A stretch of 64,000 nt of DNA from Methylobacterium sp. Leaf465 (GCF_001424705.1 NZ_LMRA01000034.1:1-64000), one strand, 5' to 3'. Positions 8,661-18,445 are shown, counted from the stretch's first letter. Numbers and translations are program-made. Notes: a model not told the origin generated them from the sequence alone.

Positions 8661-9860
8661 TCAGGTTCGATGGCGAGGGCGTTCAGGCGCGACAGCGGCG
8701 TCCGGGTCGCTGACATCATTATGTCTGCCGAGACCCACCTTGGGGAGCCGCCAACGGGACGTTTTATGGCCGGATCCCGGACTGAACTCCGCTGCGATGA
8801 CGTCCGATTCAAATCGGAGGTGGCGCTTCAATCTGAGCAGAGGCTTCTCGATCGTATGCCAGGAGAACGCGGCGAGAGCGGCCGTGGCTGCCAGCGATAA
8901 CAGAAAGTGCGGCACCCATCCGTGAGACTGCGGCACCAGGGCGTACACCGTTTGCTGGATCGGGAACGCATACAGATAGATGCCGTACGAATAATCGCCA
9001 GAGAAGATCAGCGGAAGCTTTTTCGGACGAAGCAGACCGACGTAGGCGGTCGCATAGGCAACGAACAACGGAGAAAGAAGAATTGCCGACTTCGACTTTA
9101 TCATGACCAGAGACACGGCGAAGGCGACGACAAACAGGCGAACGTCGGACGGTATCCGGTATCGGTACTGGTAGAGGCACACGCCTGCAAGGAAATAGGC
9201 AACCAAGAGGCGTCCGTTCAGTGCATCTGGTCCGATCGGTTCATAGGCGCCCATGAGCAAGCGCGTTCCGAGAAGCCCGGACCAGAGCACCAATGCGACC
9301 AGAGCCGCTGGCCCACTCCCACGCAGTCGCAAAACCCAGAGCGCTGCCAGTGCGATGTAGCATTCCAACTCGAAGGGTACGGTCCACAGGGATCCATTCA
9401 CGATGGAAGGGATCGGGTTCGACAAGAACACACCAGGAAGCTGGAAGTGAATCAAGCCAACGATATTTAGAAAGTAAGAAATAAACTCATAATCCGTAAA
9501 GTAGGATTGAATGTTGAACGAGGTCATGATCGGACCGAGCACCAACGCCGACAGGCAGATCTCGACAGCCAGGGCCGGAACCAATCTCAAGATCCTCAGT
9601 CCGAGAAATTCAATGAGCGTTCGGCTGCGCACCAAGCTGGATGCAACCAGGAACCCGCTGAGCGCAAAGAACATAGGCAAGATGAGGAATGTCAAATGCC
9701 CGAGCGGGGAGCCCGCAAGGAAAAAAGATTGATCTCGACCATAGACGATGCCAGCACTATGCCAAGCCAGGACACTGATGGACAAGAACAATCTCAGGTA
9801 GTCGAAGCCGGATGTGTTTCCGGATTCGGCCAACGATCCCAACGTATCTCTAGTTCTCAT
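8661..9860 (-). CDS. Acyltransferase 3 family membrane protein (OafA/YrhL type)
   Basis: This 399-residue polytopic membrane protein has about ten hydrophobic segments. It carries family landmarks: FDYLRLFLSISVLAWHSAG with the presumed active-site His34, FFALSGFLVASSLVRSR with conserved Arg residues, GSLWTVPFELE, and SYGIYLYAFPIQQ. Such proteins O-acetylate (or otherwise acylate) lipopolysaccharide, capsule or exopolysaccharide sugars at the inner membrane. The length is normal for a bare acyltransferase-3 domain; there is no SGNH domain. The gene sits alone, next to a long AT-richer gap, with a hexapeptide acyltransferase 1 kb away on the other strand. The acceptor is unknown. Confidence 0.9.
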   Translation of the reverse strand: MRTRDTLGSLAESGNTSGFDYLRLFLSISVLAWHSAGIVYGRDQSFFLAGSPLGHLTFLILPMFFALSGFLVASSLVRSRTLIEFLGLRILRLVPALAVEICLSALVLGPIMTSFNIQSYFTDYEFISYFLNIVGLIHFQLPGVFLSNPIPSIVNGSLWTVPFELECYIALAALWVLRLRGSGPAALVALVLWSGLLGTRLLMGAYEPIGPDALNGRLLVAYFLAGVCLYQYRYRIPSDVRLFVVAFAVSLVMIKSKSAILLSPLFVAYATAYVGLLRPKKLPLIFSGDYSYGIYLYAFPIQQTVYALVPQSHGWVPHFLLSLAATAALAAFSWHTIEKPLLRLKRHLRFESDVIAAEFSPGSGHKTSRWRLPKVGLGRHNDVSDPDAAVAPERPRHRT

Positions 9861-10891
9861 TTGCTTGAATCGAGAACGCTGGCTCTCGCTCCTGAATGTG
9901 GATGGGAGGGGCTATTCAAAATCAACACTTTGTCAATCGAAACCAACATACCTGGTACATTTATTTTGCATAACGATCCGAGTCCGTGTGGAGAGGAAAG
10001 CTCTGAAATCTGTGCAGACACCTCATAGTCGGAAATGCATACCACCGACGAAATTTTTGAAATTTAGGAAAATAGTTGGATATGTTATTCGCTTACTCTA
10101 GAACTTAAATTTTCACGGGACATGTCATTGTGCTTTCCAGGCGATGTTCGATTAATTATTTGCAAAACTGTGCTTTTTTGCATTGCCAGATCGCCAATCT
10201 GCGAGGTTACGCAATGTAATGATTTCTGTACGCATCGTGGTGATCCTAAGTATTTCCAAGCGAAGTTATCCGCCACTCTCGACACTGTTCCAATTTCAAT
10301 TCGAGCGATTCGCGGCGCGCGCGTGCAGTGCACCCAAACCCATTTCGCGACGGAATCCAAATCGTGAGTGCCGTCGCGGCTTTCGGCTGGTCTGGCCTGA
10401 GCCCCCCTGAGGGCACCGGGACATGAGCCCGAGAGCGTGGGACAGAGCCTGTCTTAGCGGGTCGGCAGGGACTGCCCGCAGATCAGGTCCAGTCAGTGCC
10501 AGCCTTGCCTGGATGTGTCGCGCGGAGCCAATTGCTCGGATCGTGGGCGAGCAATTCGGTCGCATGACGCATTGGAGGGCAGCCGTTCTGTCATCGAGCA
10601 AGCGGCGCCTTTGGCGTCGGTCGAATTCACGATATGCTGGCGGAAGACAATTGGAATCGACGCGAATCGTGGATCCGCCTCCGACCCTGTGGCCGAGAGA
10701 CTGGTCGGCTGATTTCGACGCCGCGCGCGTCATGCGGTCGGTTGAAATCCTACGCCCGCACGTCGATGGAATGCTGGTTGCTGCCGAAGCAACGCACAGA
10801 TGCGGCTACGATGTTCTCCTGATGTCAGAACCACTCTCCATATGCTCGTGCCGATACACGAACTCAGATTTTCGATAAGCCGAGAATAAAA
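9861..10891. other. AT-richer intergenic region with possible gene debris
   Basis: A gap of 1,031 bases, the most AT-rich part of the window around 9900-10280. It separates the divergent acyltransferase-3 and hexapeptide acyltransferase genes and should hold both promoters. Between about 10640 and 10830 on the plus strand, broken frames read TRIVDPPPTL and SVEILRPHVDGMLVAAEATH, which resembles the C-terminal part of polysaccharide-type tyrosine kinases. The likeness is weak and no gene is called. Confidence 0.4.
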
Positions 10892-11362
10892 ATGGCAAAA
10901 CCGACGTCAAACGTAGTTACTCTTCCAATCATTCTCCGCAATAAGGCGCGCAGGCTGATTATTAAATTGAGATGGCTGTATCTCACAAAAATCTGGAAAA
11001 TGAATATTCACCCCCTCACGTTGATATCGACCAAGGCCTACTTGGACCATTCAAATCCGAAAGGGGTCTATATCGGAGAGGGTACGGCGGTCTCTTTCGG
11101 AGCCACGATCCTATCGCACGATTACATCCGCAAGATGCACGTGGACACCCATATCGGAAGATTCTGTCAGATCGGCGCGCGGAGCATCATCATGCCCGGG
11201 ATTACGATCGGCGACCATTGCATCGTCGCGGCGGGTGCCGTCGTCGTCAAGGACGTTCCGGCCCGATGCATCGTCGGAGGAAATCCGGCCAAGGTGTTGC
11301 GCGAGAACATCGACACCATCCATTGGGGTCGACTCGCTGAGTATGACGATGGCACCTTCTGA
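10892..11362 (+). CDS. Hexapeptide-repeat (left-handed beta-helix) acyltransferase
   Basis: A 156-residue protein. Residues about 58-135 are hexapeptide turns ending in the typical [20 protein letters not shown] closure seen in serine O-acetyltransferase, CatB and sugar O-acetyltransferases. His76 in ILSHDYIR is the likely catalytic base. The N-terminal 50 residues are basic and may contact membrane or partner. Family members transfer an acetyl group from acetyl-CoA to a sugar or small molecule; with the nearby acyltransferase-3 gene, cell-surface polysaccharide decoration is the likely role. The acceptor is unknown. The local base composition is lower in GC than the core genes to the right. 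Confidence 0.88.
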   Translation: MAKPTSNVVTLPIILRNKARRLIIKLRWLYLTKIWKMNIHPLTLISTKAYLDHSNPKGVYIGEGTAVSFGATILSHDYIRKMHVDTHIGRFCQIGARSIIMPGITIGDHCIVAAGAVVVKDVPARCIVGGNPAKVLRENIDTIHWGRLAEYDDGTF

Positions 11363-11541
11363 CGCTGGTGCACTTCGCATCGTCCCGTAGGAAGACGACG
11401 ATCAGGTCGGGCCACCCGTTCGCCCCGCTTCGCCGATTACGTCAGGTGCCACGAGCCATCTGAGTGTCGCCGGAATGCCGGTTCCGAGACCAGATCAGCG
11501 CTTGCCGCATCGATCGGGCTTGGCCCCCGCCAGGCTGGAGC

Positions 11542-12003
11542 CCACCGTTGATCGCGTGCTCGTCCCGCGGGATGAGACCGCTACGCGGCAGGGCGGGGAT
11601 ATCGGCGAGGTCCAGGGTCAGTCTTGGACGGGGGCCGGGTTGGCCATGCCATTGGCGAGTTGGTCCGCCGGAGTCTCGCTCAGAGTCCGGGTAACGCCCT
11701 CGCCGTGGCAGGGATGACCGCCGCGCCGCCCCCGTTATGGGACGGAGGTCGAACGCGTCAAGGTTGCGGAAGCGGTCTGGGTCGCAGCCCTCGTGCGCGC
11801 GCAGAGGCACGGATCGCGGTGGTCCCGTAGAGGTCCGGCAGAACCCAGGTGCCGGCCTCGAAGTGGTGCCCGCACCAGGCGAGGCGCTTCCGCACGCGGA
11901 CGCCGATGACCGGGATGAACGGATCGACGCGACCGACCTGGTCGGCGTCGCGCGCCAGCTCGGCGGGCTGTTCAGCGCAACCGGACCGGACGTACCATCC
12001 GCC
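11542..12003 (-). pseudogene. Fragment of CYP152-type cytochrome P450 (fatty-acid peroxygenase)
   Basis: Reading leftwards from the SDR remnant, one frame gives VDPFIPVIGVRVRKRLAWCG followed by HHFEAGTWVLPDLYGT (about 11820-11930). This matches the region after helix K of CYP152 fatty-acid hydroxylases. Further pieces in shifted frames read CDPDRFRNLDAFDL (about 11750-11790), then HNGGG, and finally LTLDLADIPALPRSGL (about 11560-11620), matching the CYP152 C-terminus. The Cys-ligand segment is not recognisable, the N-terminal two thirds are absent, and at least three frame changes are needed. CYP152 enzymes use hydrogen peroxide to hydroxylate or decarboxylate fatty acids; this copy cannot make a functional enzyme. 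Confidence 0.7.
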
Positions 12004-12998
12004 TCAGGGGCCGCCGCGCCCGCCGACGGCGCGGAACACCTGCCTAGTGAGTAGCTCGCCTCGTCGGAGGCGAGCAACACGTAGATGCCGGCGAGCTCGG
12101 CCGGCTGACCCGGCCGCCCGATCGGTGTGTCCTTGCCGAAATTCGGCAGCTTTTCCGGTGGCTGCCCACCGCAGACCTGGAGCGGAGTCCAGAACGGTCC
12201 CGGGGCCACCGCATTCACCCGGATGCCGCTCTCCGCGAGTTGCTTGGCGAGGTCCTTCGAGAAGTTCACGATCACCGCCTTGGTGGCAGCGTAGTCGAGC
12301 AGGGTCTCGGAAGGCTCGTAGGCGTTGACCGACGCGGTGTTGATGATCGCCGCGCCGGGCCCGAGATGGGCGAGGGCGGCCTTGGTGATCCAGAACATCG
12401 CGTAGACGTTGGTCCGGAAGGTCTGGTCGAGCTGCTCGGTGGTGATGTCGAGGATCGAGACCTGGGACTTCTGGTAGACCGCGTTGTTGACGAGGATATC
12501 GAGGCCGCCGAGTTCGCGCGCCGCGTCCGCCACCAGACGCTGGCAGAAGCCTTCGTCGCGGATGTCGCCCGGCAGCATCACCGCCTTGCGGCCGGCCTGC
12601 CGGATGAGCCCCACCCCTCGACCGCATCCGGCTCCTCGGCCGGCAGGTAGTTGATGGCCACGTCCGCGCCCTCGCGGGCATAGGCGATGGCCGCGGCACG
12701 GCCGATGCCCGAATCGCCGCCGGTGATCAGCGCCTTGCGGCCGGCGAGGCGCCCGGACCCCGTGTAACTGGTTTCGCCATGGTTCGGGCGCGGCACCATC
12801 CGACCCGCCAGCCCCGGCCAGGCCTGCTGCTGCGTCTCGAAGGGGGTCTTCGGATAGCTGCGCGGCGGGTTCGGGGCGGTGTCGGTCTGCGCGACCTGTT
12901 CCTGTGCCCCCGCGGAATGTTCCAGGACGGCCACCATGCCGGCGGAGAGGCCGCCCAACGAGGACGCGCCGCGAGGGATCGGTCTTGGTCTCTGTCAT
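12004..12998 (-). pseudogene. Frameshifted SDR oxidoreductase (YghA/GSP39-like)
   Basis: Pieces in two frames together make a normal-length short-chain dehydrogenase of the general-stress YghA/GSP39 type. The order is a Gln/Pro-rich leader with [20 protein letters not shown], the nucleotide motif [13 protein letters not shown], then NNAVYQ, the catalytic YAATK, and VNAVAPGPFW. A one-base loss near 12615-12625 separates [11 protein letters not shown] from [11 protein letters not shown] second loss near 12057 turns the expected EASYVTGQ into EASYSLGR, so the true C-terminus (QVFRAVGGRGGP) is out of frame. A third shift near 12955 splits the N-terminus. Three indels argue for a pseudogene, though base-calling errors cannot be excluded. 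It lies 40 bases downstream of a PQQ-type dehydrogenase. Confidence 0.8.
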
Positions 12999-13038
12999 CA
13001 GGACTTCCGCTGCTCAGCGGGACGGCGGCTGGAGGCGC

Positions 13039-14385
13039 CTACTGGGTCCGGGTGGAGGCGCTCACCCGCCAGATCGTCTTGCCGACGTCGTCCGAGACCA
13101 GCAGGGCGCCGGTCTTGTCGAGGATCACGCCGACGGGGCGTCCCTGGGCCTTCTCGTCGGCGTTGAGGAAGCCGGTCAGCGCGTCGACCGGCTGCCCGCT
13201 GGGCTTGCCGTCCTTGAACGGCACGTAGATCACCTTGTAGCCGCTCTTCGGCCGGCGGTTCCACGAACCGTGCTGGGCGACGAACAGGCCGCTCGTCCAG
13301 GCCTCCGGCAGGCGGCTCCCCTGCGAGAACGCGATGCCGAGGGAGGCGGTGTGGGTGCCCACCGCATAGTCCGGCGCGATCGCCTTGGCGACGAGGTCGG
13401 GCCTCTGCGGCTCCACGCGCGCATCGACATGGTTGCCCCAGTAGCTGTAGGGCCAGCCGTAGAAGCCGCCCTCCTGCACGGAGGTGATGTAGTCGGGCAC
13501 GAGGTCGCTGCCGATCTCGTCGCGCTCGTTCACCGCCGTCCAGAGCTTGCCCGTCACCGGCTCGAAGCCGAGGCCGTTGGGGTTGCGCAGGCCGGTGGCG
13601 TATGCGCGCATCTGCTTGGTGGGTATCGTGTATTCCCAGATCGCCGCGCGGCCGGTCTCCTTGTCGAGGCCGTTCTCGCCGACATTGCTGTTCGAGCCGA
13701 CGGTCACGTAGAGCCTCTGCCCGTCGGGGCTGGCGATGACGTTCTTGGTCCAGTGATGGTTGATGCCGGACGGCAGGTCGACGACCTTCTCCGGCGTCGC
13801 GGTGATCTCGGTCTGGCCCGCCTGGTAGGGCACCTTCACCAGCGAATCGGCATTGGCGACGTAGAGGTCCGACCCGACCAGCGCCATGCCGAAGGGCGAG
13901 TGCAGGTCCTTCAGGAGCACGTGGCGCTCCTCGGCGACGCCGTCGCCGTTCGCGTCCCGTAGGAGGACGATGCGCTCGGGGCTCTTCACGCCGGCGCCGG
14001 CCAGACTCTTCACCTTGTCGGCCACCCAATCCGCGACGCCGGTCGAGGGGTCGTCGGTCTGCGGTTTGTTGGCCTCGGCCACGAGCACATCCCCGTTGGG
14101 CAGGAGGTACATCCAGCGCGGATGGTCGAACCCGTCCGCGTAGGCCGCCACCTGCAGACCATCCGCGGCCTGCGGCTTGGTGCCCTTCTCCCAGCGGGCG
14201 ACGCGGGCGATGTTCACGGTGGGCATCAGGGTCGGGTTGGGCGCCGGCAGGGTCGGGTTCGCGCCCTGTCCGGCCGAGGCCTCGAGCGTGGCCTGCTCGG
14301 GATAGACGACGAAGCGCACGAAGGCCGCGCCGCCGAGGAGAACGACGGCCAGGGCCGCGAGGCCGAGTTTCGATCGGGTCCGCAT
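13039..14385 (-). CDS. PQQ-dependent sugar (sorbosone-type) dehydrogenase, membrane-anchored
   Basis: A 448-residue protein with an N-terminal membrane anchor ([19 protein letters not shown]), a short Pro-rich linker and a six-bladed beta-propeller of the sorbosone/soluble-glucose dehydrogenase type. Landmarks are [41 protein letters not shown] and [11 protein letters not shown]. Members oxidise sugars or aldehydes in the periplasm, using PQQ where the binding residues are kept; many homologues have no proven substrate. The start at 14385 was preferred because it places the basic residues directly before the anchor; an in-frame ATG lies 21 bases upstream. PQQ use is inferred from family. Confidence 0.88.
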   Translation of the reverse strand: MRTRSKLGLAALAVVLLGGAAFVRFVVYPEQATLEASAGQGANPTLPAPNPTLMPTVNIARVARWEKGTKPQAADGLQVAAYADGFDHPRWMYLLPNGDVLVAEANKPQTDDPSTGVADWVADKVKSLAGAGVKSPERIVLLRDANGDGVAEERHVLLKDLHSPFGMALVGSDLYVANADSLVKVPYQAGQTEITATPEKVVDLPSGINHHWTKNVIASPDGQRLYVTVGSNSNVGENGLDKETGRAAIWEYTIPTKQMRAYATGLRNPNGLGFEPVTGKLWTAVNERDEIGSDLVPDYITSVQEGGFYGWPYSYWGNHVDARVEPQRPDLVAKAIAPDYAVGTHTASLGIAFSQGSRLPEAWTSGLFVAQHGSWNRRPKSGYKVIYVPFKDGKPSGQPVDALTGFLNADEKAQGRPVGVILDKTGALLVSDDVGKTIWRVSASTRTQ

Positions 14386-14560
14386 GGGGATCTCGTCAGC
14401 TGGCATGGGGCGCGGGGCCCAGCGGGCCCCGTCTCATCGGAACAAGCGCCCGAGACCGGTTTTGGCTCCCTCGGCGCGGGTGCGGCTCCGGTGCGGCGCC
14501 CCCTTGCGCAGGCTCCGTGGCCTCCGCTTGAATGCGGCCCGTGACCCGGCGGATGGACCC

Positions 14561-15514
14561 ATGCTCAGGCGCTCATTCCTCATCGCGGCCACGGCGACGC
14601 TGGTCCCGTCCAAGCGCGTGCGATCGGCCGGCACGCCGGGCGGGCTCGTACTGGCGACGGCGACGCCCGGCGGCTCGTTCCCCGCCTTCGGCCTGGCCCT
14701 GGTGGAGGCGCTCCGCACGGTCGATCCCGCCCTGTCCGTCGCCCTGCGGCCCTCCAAGGGCTCGGCCGAGAATGTCGGTCTCCTGAAGGGCGGCTCCGTC
14801 GATCTCGCCCTGGTCCAGGGCGACTACGCCTATGACGCCCTCAGGGCCGAGCCCGAGGCGGGGCCTCGGATCACCGTAGTCGCGCCGGTGAACGCCTCGC
14901 CGGGCCTCTTCGTCGTTCCGGCAGCCAGCCCGATCCACGGTGTGCCGGACCTGCGGGGGCGGCGCGTCGTCCTCGGCACCCACGCCTCCGGCCTCACCGT
15001 CATGGGCCGGACCGTCCTGACAGGTTCGGGCATCGACCCCGACCACGACATCGAGCCGATCCTCCTCGACCGGGCCGGCGACGGGGCGGTCATGGTGCAG
15101 GATGGACGCGCCGCGGCGCTCTGGGGGGCGGGGCTCGGGTGGCCGGGCTTCCGGACGCTGGCGGAGGCCCCCGGCGGCGCCCGCTTCTTCGGGCCGGCCC
15201 CGGACGCGATCGACCGCATCCTGGCACGCGGGACATCCCTGCGCCGCCGCACCGTTCCGGCGAACGTCTTCGCCGGGCAGCATGCGCCCATCGAGACGGT
15301 GGGCTCCTGGAGCTTCGTCCTCGCCCGGCCGGACATCGACGGCGCGCGGGTGGCGCGCTTCGTGGCGGCCCTGGCGCGGAGCCAGGCGAGCCTCGCGCGA
15401 AGCGACCCACAGGGCGGCGACAGCGACCCGCGCAACCTGGTCGAGGCCGTGCCCCGGGGCTGGCTGCACCCGGCGAGCGCCGCCTACCTGCGCGACATCG
15501 GTGCCCTCCCCTGA
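14561..15514 (+). CDS. TAXI-type TRAP transporter solute-binding protein
   Basis: A 317-residue periplasmic protein. The chosen ATG gives an N-terminus MLRRSFLIAATATLVPS, a short signal peptide. The body has the TAXI/NMT1 pattern LATATPGGSFPAFGLALVEAL near the start, then VGLLKGGSVDLALVQGDYAY and LRGRRVVLGTHASGLTVMG. In tripartite transporters such proteins capture small acids such as glutamate or C4-dicarboxylates, but no membrane subunits lie nearby, so the partner must be encoded elsewhere or the protein has another sensing role. It is divergent from the PQQ dehydrogenase gene and is followed 63 bases later by a secreted SRPBCC protein. Confidence 0.82.
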   Translation: MLRRSFLIAATATLVPSKRVRSAGTPGGLVLATATPGGSFPAFGLALVEALRTVDPALSVALRPSKGSAENVGLLKGGSVDLALVQGDYAYDALRAEPEAGPRITVVAPVNASPGLFVVPAASPIHGVPDLRGRRVVLGTHASGLTVMGRTVLTGSGIDPDHDIEPILLDRAGDGAVMVQDGRAAALWGAGLGWPGFRTLAEAPGGARFFGPAPDAIDRILARGTSLRRRTVPANVFAGQHAPIETVGSWSFVLARPDIDGARVARFVAALARSQASLARSDPQGGDSDPRNLVEAVPRGWLHPASAAYLRDIGALP

Positions 15515-15577
15515 GGCGAGGCGCAACCTTCCCGCCCGCCGGCCGGTTGCGCTGAGCGGGCAGGGGGGGGGACGATC

Positions 15578-16090
15578 ATGCGGCAGGCCATCCTGGGAAT
15601 CGCCCTCACGCTCCTCGCCGGCCCGGCCGGCGCGATCGAGGTCTCCCGCAGCCGCGACATCCCGGCCCCGGCCGCCGCCGTGTGGGCGCTCATCGGCGGC
15701 TTCTGCTCCATCGCCCTGTGGCACCCGCAGGTGGTCGCCTGCGACTCCTCCGGGACCCGGGACGACGCCGACCGCGAGGACAACGAGCCCGTCCGCCGCC
15801 TCGTCGTCGCCGGAGGCCTCGGCACCCTCGTCGAGGCCGAGACCCGGCGGGACGAAGCGGGGATGAGCTACAGCTACGCCTTCATCGAGGGCCCCCTGCC
15901 CGTAGGGGCCTACAACGCCACCCTGCAGGTCCGGCCGAACGGCACCGGCGCGACGGTGGTGTGGAGCGCCACCTTCGACCCGGCCGGCATGGGCGAGGCC
16001 GAGGCCCGGGCCGACATCGAGGGCGTCTACGACCAAGGGCTCGACGGCATCGCCCGGGAACTCGGCGCCCCGGCGACCAGGCCGCGATAG
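15578..16090 (+). CDS. Exported SRPBCC (polyketide cyclase/START-like) protein
   Basis: The 170-residue protein has a signal peptide (MRQAILGIALTLLAGPAGA). A single SRPBCC fold follows, recognised by SRSRDIPAPAAAVWALIGGF at the start, a Trp-His pair (LWHPQV), the alternating strands YSYAFIEGPLPVGAYNATLQ and VVWSATF, and a long C-terminal helix. The fold forms a hydrophobic pocket for small ligands; the ligand and whether it is enzymatic are unknown. It is 63 bases downstream of the TAXI-type binding protein and probably co-transcribed. Periplasmic location follows from the signal peptide. Confidence 0.8.
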   Translation: MRQAILGIALTLLAGPAGAIEVSRSRDIPAPAAAVWALIGGFCSIALWHPQVVACDSSGTRDDADREDNEPVRRLVVAGGLGTLVEAETRRDEAGMSYSYAFIEGPLPVGAYNATLQVRPNGTGATVVWSATFDPAGMGEAEARADIEGVYDQGLDGIARELGAPATRPR

Positions 16091-16115
16091 GTCTGCGCGA
16101 CCGCCGGGCCCGGGT

Positions 16116-17684
16116 TCAGCCCGCGGCGAGGCGCAGGCCGGCCTTGTCCCGGCGCCGCAACTGCACCTGGTTGCGCCCGTTCGCCTTGGCCGCGTAGAGC
16201 GCCTGGTCCGCCGCCTCGACGAAGGCGGCGGGATCGGCTGCCCGGACATCGGGGATCTGCGCCAAGCCGAGGCTGACCGTGAGCACCCCGAGGGGGCTGC
16301 TCGCATGCGGGATCTTCCAGCCCGCCACGGCCTCGCGGATGCGGTGGGCGACGATCTCCGCCCCGGCCGCGTCGGTCTCGGGCAGGATCACGGCGAATTC
16401 CTCACCCCCGATGCGGCAGGCCGTGTCGGAGGCATTGACGATGCTGGCCTCGATGGAGCGCGCGATCAGCCGGAGGGCCTCATCGCCCCGCTGGTGCCCG
16501 TAGCGGTCGTTGTAGCCCTTGAAGTAGTCGGCATCGAGGACGAGGAGCGAGAGGGGCAGCTGGTTGCGGACCGCGCGGCGCCATTCGCGTTCCAGCGCAT
16601 CGTCGAACCGTCGCCGGTTGGCGAGGCCCGTCAGCGCATCGGTGGTGGCCAGCTTCTCCAGCTGGACGTTGAGGTCGAGGGCCGCCTGCTCCGCCACCCT
16701 GCGCTGGTGCAGCTCGCGCCCGAACAGCCAGGTCAGGACGATGGTGGTCGCGCACAGGCTCAGCACCACCGCCCCGAGGACCAGGGCGCGGTGCCACCAA
16801 TCTGCATAGATCTCCGCCGGCGCCACGGCGATGCTGAGGTGAAGCGGCAGGTCGCCGACCTTGGTGAACACGAAGTCGCGGCTGCCCTCGCCGACCATCG
16901 CAGGGCCGGTGAAGCGACCCTCCGGCGCATCGAAGAACCTCCGGTAGCTGTCCGTGGCCGAGACGCTCCGCCCGATGGTGGCCTCGTCGTAGGGCTCGCG
17001 CATGATGATCGTGCCACCCGGACCGTAGAGGGTGACGGTGCCGGCATGATCGGCGCCGACGGCGGCGAACAGCTGACGGAAGTAGTCGAGGTAGATCGAA
17101 CCGAGGACGACCCCCGCGAAGCTGCCATCCGGGTCCGACAGGCGCCGGCTGATGATGAGGACGCGCTTGCCCGTGAGACGCGAAACCAGGGGCTGGCTGA
17201 TGTGCAGCTCGTTGCCCGGATGGGCGACGTGGTACTGGAAATATTCGCGGTCGGCGTAGTTCAGAGGCTCGGGGGCGAGGGATTTCGAGCTGATGATGAG
17301 CTTCCCGGTTCTGTCGAACACGAGGGTGTGGCCGAAATTCTCGGCCGTGGCGGCGCGATCGAACAGGATCATCTGCCGGAGTTCGGGATCGGCCTGGGCA
17401 AGCTCGGGAAGCTTCAGGCCGTCGACGACGGCCCGCAGGGAAAGATCGTAGAGCTCGATGTTCCGGGCGATATCCCGCCCGAGGACCTGCACGAGGCTTC
17501 GCGATGTCACCTCCGAGCGCCGGGCCGCATCGAGGCGCATCTGCCAGAGCATGAAGGCCGAGACGGCGCAGAGCCCGATGACAGCAAGCAAGTTGATGGC
17601 ACTCAGCCATCTGGCCGAATGCGTCCATCGAAATCGCTGCAGCAAGACGGGTCGCTCAGGCATCGTCAGGACCCTGACATCCAT
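16116..17684 (-). CDS. Membrane diguanylate cyclase with periplasmic dCACHE-like sensor
   Basis: From the chosen start (MDVRVLTMPER) the protein has 522 residues. It has a first membrane helix (LSAINLLAVIGLCAVSAFML), a periplasmic double-CACHE-like region of about 250 residues (DREYFQYHVAHPGNELHISQ, GSIYLDYFRQLFA), a second helix (VLGAVVLSLCATTIVLTWLF), then GGDEF from about residue 345. The active-site motif is GGEEF at 426-430, so cyclic di-GMP synthesis is expected. The inhibitory I-site is altered: the RxxD position reads NASD, so product feedback at that site is unlikely. In-frame ATGs also occur 114 bases upstream and 21 bases downstream of the chosen start. The signal sensed is unknown. 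Confidence 0.9.
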   Translation of the reverse strand: MDVRVLTMPERPVLLQRFRWTHSARWLSAINLLAVIGLCAVSAFMLWQMRLDAARRSEVTSRSLVQVLGRDIARNIELYDLSLRAVVDGLKLPELAQADPELRQMILFDRAATAENFGHTLVFDRTGKLIISSKSLAPEPLNYADREYFQYHVAHPGNELHISQPLVSRLTGKRVLIISRRLSDPDGSFAGVVLGSIYLDYFRQLFAAVGADHAGTVTLYGPGGTIIMREPYDEATIGRSVSATDSYRRFFDAPEGRFTGPAMVGEGSRDFVFTKVGDLPLHLSIAVAPAEIYADWWHRALVLGAVVLSLCATTIVLTWLFGRELHQRRVAEQAALDLNVQLEKLATTDALTGLANRRRFDDALEREWRRAVRNQLPLSLLVLDADYFKGYNDRYGHQRGDEALRLIARSIEASIVNASDTACRIGGEEFAVILPETDAAGAEIVAHRIREAVAGWKIPHASSPLGVLTVSLGLAQIPDVRAADPAAFVEAADQALYAAKANGRNQVQLRRRDKAGLRLAAG

Positions 17685-17898
17685 CGGTGGTCTGCGGTGA
17701 GGCGGTCGGAGCAAGGAGGACGACCGCCGCCAGAGTCCAGTCATCACCGAGGGGCAGTTAATTCTTTCTCCGTTTCTTGCCTCTCCGTACGACAACACAC
17801 CATCGCCGTCCGGGCGGCCGGCGGATCAAGGGCCTCCCGGCCGCGTTGCCCCGGCATGCGGACCGAACAGGACGGCGCACAGGACGGAAGGCCCCCCC

Positions 17899-18132
17899 AT
17901 GGCAACCCGGCATCGTCACATCCTGCTCCTGGCCCTCGGGCTGGCGACCCCGGCCTCGGCTCAGACGCCGCCCCCCTCCCCGGCCGCCACCGGGCAGGCG
18001 CGCGACGAGGCGGTCTGCGCGGCGCAGGCCGACGAGAACAGGCTCGCCAGCGCCCACCGGGAGACCTTCCTGCGGGAATGCGAGGCGGGCGAGAGGCTCG
18101 ATCGACCGAAACCGGATCCAGCGAAGCCGTGA
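17899..18132 (+). CDS. Small exported hypothetical protein
   Basis: A 77-residue open frame beginning MATRHRHILLLALGLATPAS with a cleavage site after ASA. The mature part is about 55 residues, Pro/Ala-rich at first and then charged (RETFLRECEAGERLDR), with two cysteines. No family is recognised. The signal peptide and coding-like codon use support it, but it is short and lies in a gap between convergent neighbours. Confidence 0.5.
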   Translation: MATRHRHILLLALGLATPASAQTPPPSPAATGQARDEAVCAAQADENRLASAHRETFLRECEAGERLDRPKPDPAKP

Positions 18133-18157
18133 CGATCCCCGCCGTGGCGGGTCATGG

Positions 18158-18445
18158 TCAGAGAACAGCCTTCAGCTTGTCCGCCATGGACTGGTCCTTG
18201 TCGCGTCGCGACGAGAACGCCATGGTGAAGAAGACCCGCTGCACGCCGATCTCGCTCAATCTGGCCTCGCAGGCTTCGATGAGGGCGCAGATATCGCCGA
18301 GTTCGCCCTCGATATTGGTCCCGTTGGCATGCATCTCGGCATGGAGGGGACTGGCGTCGATGATCGCCTTGATCTCCTTCACGTAGGGCGAGACCGAGGG
18401 GCCGACGCCCATCGGAACGATGCACAGATCCGCCACGACCTTCAT
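18158..18445 (-). CDS. MTH1187/YkoF-type thiamine-binding domain protein
   Basis: The chosen ATG at 18445 follows a good GGAGAAG ribosome site and gives 95 residues, the standard length of this single-domain family. Matches include MKVVADLCIVPMGVGPSVSP, the helix-strand pattern YVKEIKAIID, MHANGTNIEGEL and a C-terminal RVFFTMAFSSRRDK. Family members form ferredoxin-like tetramers; YkoF relatives bind thiamine or hydroxymethylpyrimidine, but cellular function is not firmly known. It is a lone minus-strand gene divergent from the phospholipase-like gene at 18704. Confidence 0.85.
   Translation of the reverse strand: MKVVADLCIVPMGVGPSVSPYVKEIKAIIDASPLHAEMHANGTNIEGELGDICALIEACEARLSEIGVQRVFFTMAFSSRRDKDQSMADKLKAVL

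Noticed and set aside
11442..12998. Reading this minus-strand frame as one 518-residue protein
   Set aside because: Only its middle third has SDR sequence; the ends are out-of-frame readings of the SDR N-terminus and of the P450 remnant.
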